The notes beneath the pieces are model-generated. The model had not been told where the DNA came from and did not search any database. It worked only from the letters and a program-made list of their open reading frames with translations. The position numbers and the translations under genes are program-made. DNA of 64,000 bases, from the NCBI GenBank assembly GCA_002151545.1, contig CP021237.1, forward strand, positions 5,704,001-5,768,000, in the 5' to 3' direction. Below, piece by piece: positions 60,479 to 64,000 of the stretch. The stretch comes from Sphingobacteriaceae bacterium GW460-11-11-14-LB5 (GTDB lineage: Bacteria > Bacteroidota > Bacteroidia > Sphingobacteriales > Sphingobacteriaceae). Each line of letters opens with the position of its first letter. Positions within the stretch are counted from its first letter, which is position 1.

Positions 60479-61942
60479 ATGGAACAACTTTTACTACTTA
60501 TATTTCTTCCGCTTGTAGGTGCAATCGTTACTGCATTTGCGGGTAAATCGGCTAAAATAGTTTCGACCGTATTTTCGGTTGTTTCTTTAGGTTTAGCTTT
60601 GGTTATCGCCTGTAATTTCATCCCAAATGCAAGTACCCAGTTTGAGGTTAATTTGCCATGGATTGCAGATTTGGGTATCAATTTCCACGCTGGTATCGAT
60701 GGCATTAGCATGCTTGTGGTATTGCTAACCAATTTATTGGTGCCGATCATTATTTTATCGAGCTACAATCACGAGTATAAAAATCCGGCTGCATTTTATG
60801 CCTTGATTTTATTTATGCAATGTGGCCTGTTATTGGTGTTTACGGCATTGGATGCTTTCTTGTTCTATATCGGATGGGAAGCAGCATTAATTCCAATCTA
60901 TTTTATCTGTGCCATCTGGGGAGGAAAAGACCGCATAAGTATCAACATGAAATTTTTCGTGTATACCATTGCAGGTTCATTATTTATGTTGATGGGTATT
61001 ATTTACCTATACCTTCAAAACCCGGCACACAATTTTGATATTCAGGCTTTTTACGCTTTAAACTTAGATAGTGCACAACAGGGATGGATTTTCTGGGCTT
61101 TCTTTATTGCCTTTGCCATTAAGATGCCAATTTTTCCTTTCCACACCTGGCAGCCTGATACATACACCGCGGCTCCTACACAGGGAACGATGTTATTATC
61201 GGGTGTCATGTTAAAAATGGGTATCTATGGTGTAATTAGGTGGTTGTTGCCAATTGTTCCCGCAGGCGTTCATGATTGGGGACAAGTAGCGATTGTTTTG
61301 TCTATCATCGGTATCGTTTATGCTTCGATAATTGCTTTTACACAAAAAGATGCAAAACGTTTAGTCGCTTATTCTTCTATCGCCCACGTTGGATTAATTT
61401 CTGCAGGTATCTTTGCTTTCAACCAGCAGGGGATGCAAGGTGCCATGGTGCAGATGTTGAGTCACGGTATTAACGTAGTAGGTTTATTCTTCGTTTTAGA
61501 TATTATCTTTTCTCGTGTTAAAACAAATAAAATTGAAGAGTTGGGTGGAATTGCTAAAGTAGCACCTCAGTTAGCCCTTACTTTTCTGATCATCGTATTA
61601 GGCACTGTAGCACTACCGGGAACAAACGGATTTATTGGCGAATTTTTATTACTGATGGGCGTTTACAACTACGGCATTTGGGCTGCAGCCATCGCAGGCT
61701 TAACCATTATTTTTGGTGCAGTTTACATGTTACGCATGTACCAAAATGTAATGCTTGGCGAAACCAACAGCTTAACCATCACCTTCACCGATATTAAAGG
61801 AACTGAAAAATTGGTTCTTTATATTATATGTGCATTAATTATTGTTTTGGGCATTTATCCAAAACCGGTTTTGCATTTAACAGAGGCATCTGTACAACAT
61901 TTATTAGAACAGGTAAATCAAAAATTAAACACAGTAAATTAA
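60479..61942 (+). CDS. nuoM: NADH-quinone oxidoreductase subunit M
   Basis: 487-residue antiporter-like pump subunit, about 14 helices. Marks: GWEAALIPIYFICAIWGG, PIFPFHTWQPDTYTAAPTQGTMLLSGVMLKMG, and AYSSIAHVGLISAGIFAF. It starts 20 bases after nuoL. Confidence 0.97.
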   Translation: MEQLLLLIFLPLVGAIVTAFAGKSAKIVSTVFSVVSLGLALVIACNFIPNASTQFEVNLPWIADLGINFHAGIDGISMLVVLLTNLLVPIIILSSYNHEYKNPAAFYALILFMQCGLLLVFTALDAFLFYIGWEAALIPIYFICAIWGGKDRISINMKFFVYTIAGSLFMLMGIIYLYLQNPAHNFDIQAFYALNLDSAQQGWIFWAFFIAFAIKMPIFPFHTWQPDTYTAAPTQGTMLLSGVMLKMGIYGVIRWLLPIVPAGVHDWGQVAIVLSIIGIVYASIIAFTQKDAKRLVAYSSIAHVGLISAGIFAFNQQGMQGAMVQMLSHGINVVGLFFVLDIIFSRVKTNKIEELGGIAKVAPQLALTFLIIVLGTVALPGTNGFIGEFLLLMGVYNYGIWAAAIAGLTIIFGAVYMLRMYQNVMLGETNSLTITFTDIKGTEKLVLYIICALIIVLGIYPKPVLHLTEASVQHLLEQVNQKLNTVN

Positions 61943-61945
61943 GCA

Positions 61946-63316
61946 ATGAATATTATTATAACCATTAGTATAACAGCTTTTATAGTGCTTTATGCAGGTT
62001 TGTTTAAGGCAAATAAAGCATTATTACCACTTACCGTTGTTGGCTTACTTACTGCACTGGGATTTACTTTTTGTGCATGGAATAGCAATGCTGTTCATTT
62101 CGGAATGATGCAGACGGATAACTTTGCCCTGGCATTTTCCGGAATCTGTATTATCGGTACACTTTTGATCTTTTTATTAACACAGAACTATTTCCACGCT
62201 AAAAGCGATAACATAGCCGAATATTATACCCTGATTCTTTTCGCACTGGCCGGAATGATCATGATGGTATCGTATAAAAATATGGCCATGTTATTTGTAG
62301 GCTTAGAAATCATGTCGGTGAGTTTATACATTTTGGCAGGTATCCGTAAAAAGGATTTTGCCTCTAACGAAGCTTCCTTAAAGTATTTCTTAATGGGTGC
62401 TTTCTCAACAGGTTTCTTATTATTTGGTATCACCTTGATTTATGGCGCTACAGGGTCATTTGATCTAGACAAGATACAGGCTTATCTTGTAAATAGTCAG
62501 GCCATTTCTCCAATATTCTATCCAGGTGTTATCCTGATGATGATTGGTTTAAGCTTTAAGGTTGGTGCTGCCCCTTTCCATTTCTGGACTCCAGATGTAT
62601 ACGAAGGTGCTCCATCTTTAATTACCACCTTCATGAGTACGGTGGTTAAAACTGCAGGTTTTGCTGCTTTCCTAAGATTATTTGCTGGTGCACTTGCTCC
62701 ACTTCACGATTTTTGGGTTGCACCCCTGATGGTGATTGTGTGTTTAACCTTATTCATCGGAAACGTAACTGCGCTATTCCAGAAGAACTTCAAACGCATG
62801 CTGGCTTACTCGAGTATCTCGCATGCTGGTTACCTGTTATTTTCGCTTATCGTGTTAACCAAAAACTCTGGAAACAGCGTATTGGTTTATGCGGCAGCTT
62901 ATACCTTCGCATCAATTATCGCTTTTGCGGTGTTAATATTAGTGAAACAAAAAACGGGTAGCGATAGCTTCGAAAGTTTTAATGGTTTGGCTAAACGTAA
63001 TCCCCTAGTTGCATTATGTTTAACTGTAGCCATGCTTTCATTAGCAGGTATTCCTTTAACAGCTGGTTTTATCGGGAAATATTTAATGTTCCTGAACGTA
63101 ATGACCGAATATAAAACCTTACTGGTTGCATTTGCGATTTTAAATGCATTGGTTGGCTTCTATTATTATTTTAGGGTAATTGTAGCCATGTGGTTTAAAG
63201 ACGGCGCAGAAACAGTGCTTTCAACCCCGGTGCAATACAAAGTTGTTTTATTGGTTTCTGTGGCAATTACACTAATTTTAGGTATTTATCCTGCAATTAT
63301 TTTAAACCTGATATAG
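61946..63316 (+). CDS. nuoN: NADH-quinone oxidoreductase subunit N
   Basis: 456-residue antiporter-like pump subunit, about 14 helices. Marks: GLEIMSVSLYILAG, KYFLMGAFSTGFLLFG, PFHFWTPDVYEGAPSLITTFMSTVVKTAGF and AYSSISHAGYLL. It starts three bases after nuoM and is the last nuo gene. Confidence 0.97.
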   Translation: MNIIITISITAFIVLYAGLFKANKALLPLTVVGLLTALGFTFCAWNSNAVHFGMMQTDNFALAFSGICIIGTLLIFLLTQNYFHAKSDNIAEYYTLILFALAGMIMMVSYKNMAMLFVGLEIMSVSLYILAGIRKKDFASNEASLKYFLMGAFSTGFLLFGITLIYGATGSFDLDKIQAYLVNSQAISPIFYPGVILMMIGLSFKVGAAPFHFWTPDVYEGAPSLITTFMSTVVKTAGFAAFLRLFAGALAPLHDFWVAPLMVIVCLTLFIGNVTALFQKNFKRMLAYSSISHAGYLLFSLIVLTKNSGNSVLVYAAAYTFASIIAFAVLILVKQKTGSDSFESFNGLAKRNPLVALCLTVAMLSLAGIPLTAGFIGKYLMFLNVMTEYKTLLVAFAILNALVGFYYYFRVIVAMWFKDGAETVLSTPVQYKVVLLVSVAITLILGIYPAIILNLI

Positions 63317-63363
63317 GTATGCTGTTGTTTAATAATTATTTGTAGTTTTACGAATAATTGAAT

Positions 63364-64000
63364 ATGCACGATTTTTGGAATAACCTGCATCAGCTACTTG
63401 ACCCCGAGAAATTATTGAGGGAGGGTGGATTCTATCTAGTCGTATTCGTTATCTATGCAGAAACAGGCCTGTTTTTTGGTTTTTTTCTTCCCGGTGATTA
63501 TTTATTGTTTTTAGCGGGAATGTTTGTGGCAACAGGCAAGCTGGATGTGAACATTGCGGTACTCCTGGCGGGTTTATGTATTGCAGCCATTTCCGGGAAT
63601 TTTACCGGTTATTGGTTCGGACGTAAAACCGGCCCGGTATTGTACACCAGAAAAGACAGTTTCTTTTTTAAAAAGAGATATTTAAAAGCCGCTGAAGATT
63701 ATTATCATAAACAAGGTGCCTTTGCGTTAATAATGGGCCGATTTGTACCTATTGTTAGAACTTTTGCACCGATTTTTGCAGGGGTAGTAAAACTAGACTT
63801 TAAAAAATTTGCTTTATATAATGTCGTGGGTGGGGTACTTTGGATCTGTTCCTTAACTTTGCTCGGTTATTTTTTAGGCAAAAGATTTGAAAAAGAAATT
63901 AACGATTATTTATTATATATTATTATTGGCTTTATCCTTATTACAACTATACCATTATTAATTACCTTTGTAAAAAGTAAAGTAGTGAGTGGTCCTGAAG
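63364..64000 (+). CDS. DedA-family membrane protein, truncated by the window edge
   Basis: 212 residues are visible from the ATG at 63364 (MHDFWNNLHQLLDPE) with no stop before the window ends. It shows the DedA/SNARE-associated domain: AETGLFFGFFLPGDYLLFLAGMF with the conserved F-PGD motif, ISGNFTGYWFGRKTGP, and GRFVPIVRTFAPIFAGV. Recent work on the family points to lipid (undecaprenyl-phosphate or phospholipid) flipping and membrane homeostasis. Probably a separate unit from nuo, 47 bp downstream of nuoN. Confidence 0.92.
   Translation, partial: MHDFWNNLHQLLDPEKLLREGGFYLVVFVIYAETGLFFGFFLPGDYLLFLAGMFVATGKLDVNIAVLLAGLCIAAISGNFTGYWFGRKTGPVLYTRKDSFFFKKRYLKAAEDYYHKQGAFALIMGRFVPIVRTFAPIFAGVVKLDFKKFALYNVVGGVLWICSLTLLGYFLGKRFEKEINDYLLYIIIGFILITTIPLLITFVKSKVVSGPE

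Overview
The window reads as a chromosomal segment of a Bacteroidota bacterium, most likely Sphingobacteriaceae (Pedobacter-like). The evidence is the Bacteroidota promoter signature (TTTG, a spacer of about 18-21 bases, then TAnnTTTG) before several genes, weak Shine-Dalgarno sites, a FecI/FecR/STN-TonB receptor locus, an exbB-exbD-exbD-tonB cluster, a short NuoG in a 14-gene nuo cluster, and many palindromic intergenic repeats. The genus is an inference; the phylum is secure.

Layout. 0.1-11.1 kb: a sugar locus (MFS sugar porter, DUF5107-TPR protein, two secreted GH2 paralogues). 11.1-16.5 kb (minus strand): an iron-type signalling and uptake locus (ECF sigma, FecR anti-sigma, STN/TonB receptor, PepSY membrane protein). 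16.5-17.3 kb: a minus-strand tRNA operon with two tRNA-Glu/tRNA-fMet pairs and a decayed tRNA-Met between them. 17.3-27.7 kb: housekeeping and accessory genes (era, tlpA-like, der, two GNATs, an SDR-like protein, histidine decarboxylase, S41 protease, murQ, a conserved unknown, a BI-1 protein). 27.8-32.8 kb: an S-box (SAM-I) riboswitch followed by metH and metF. 32.9-35.1 kb: a PLP decarboxylase and two small envelope proteins. 35.1-35.45 kb: a gene-free patch packed with palindromic repeats. 35.5-40.5 kb (minus strand): thrA-thrB-thrC preceded by a Thr/Ile-rich leader peptide and a terminator, a ribosome-mediated attenuator. 40.9-41.4 kb: two overlapping unknown small genes. 41.7-43.3 kb: pckA. 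43.6-49.4 kb: the Ton energising cluster with a PstS-like lipoprotein and a TPR protein. 49.5-63.3 kb: nuoA-N, interrupted between nuoF and nuoG by an ORF6N-domain gene. The window ends inside a DedA-family gene.

How the parts fit. The ExbB/ExbD/TonB proteins can energise TonB receptors such as the one encoded at 12.2-14.9 kb. metH and metF form one methionine/folate unit under SAM control. The thr operon is set up for feedback by charged tRNA-Thr and tRNA-Ile. The nuo cluster builds the 14-subunit proton-pumping NADH:quinone oxidoreductase.

The least ordinary signals are: (1) a group of intergenic inverted repeats whose arms are built from degenerate 7-nt units, different in sequence from element to element, one of which sits in frame inside metH and one of which supplies the nuoE stop codon; (2) the thr attenuator; (3) the ORF6N gene in the nuo operon, with a 35-bp internal palindrome of which 13 nt recur just upstream of the gene; (4) the duplicated tRNA operon; (5) terminators and promoters overlapping one another around nuoA and nuoB.
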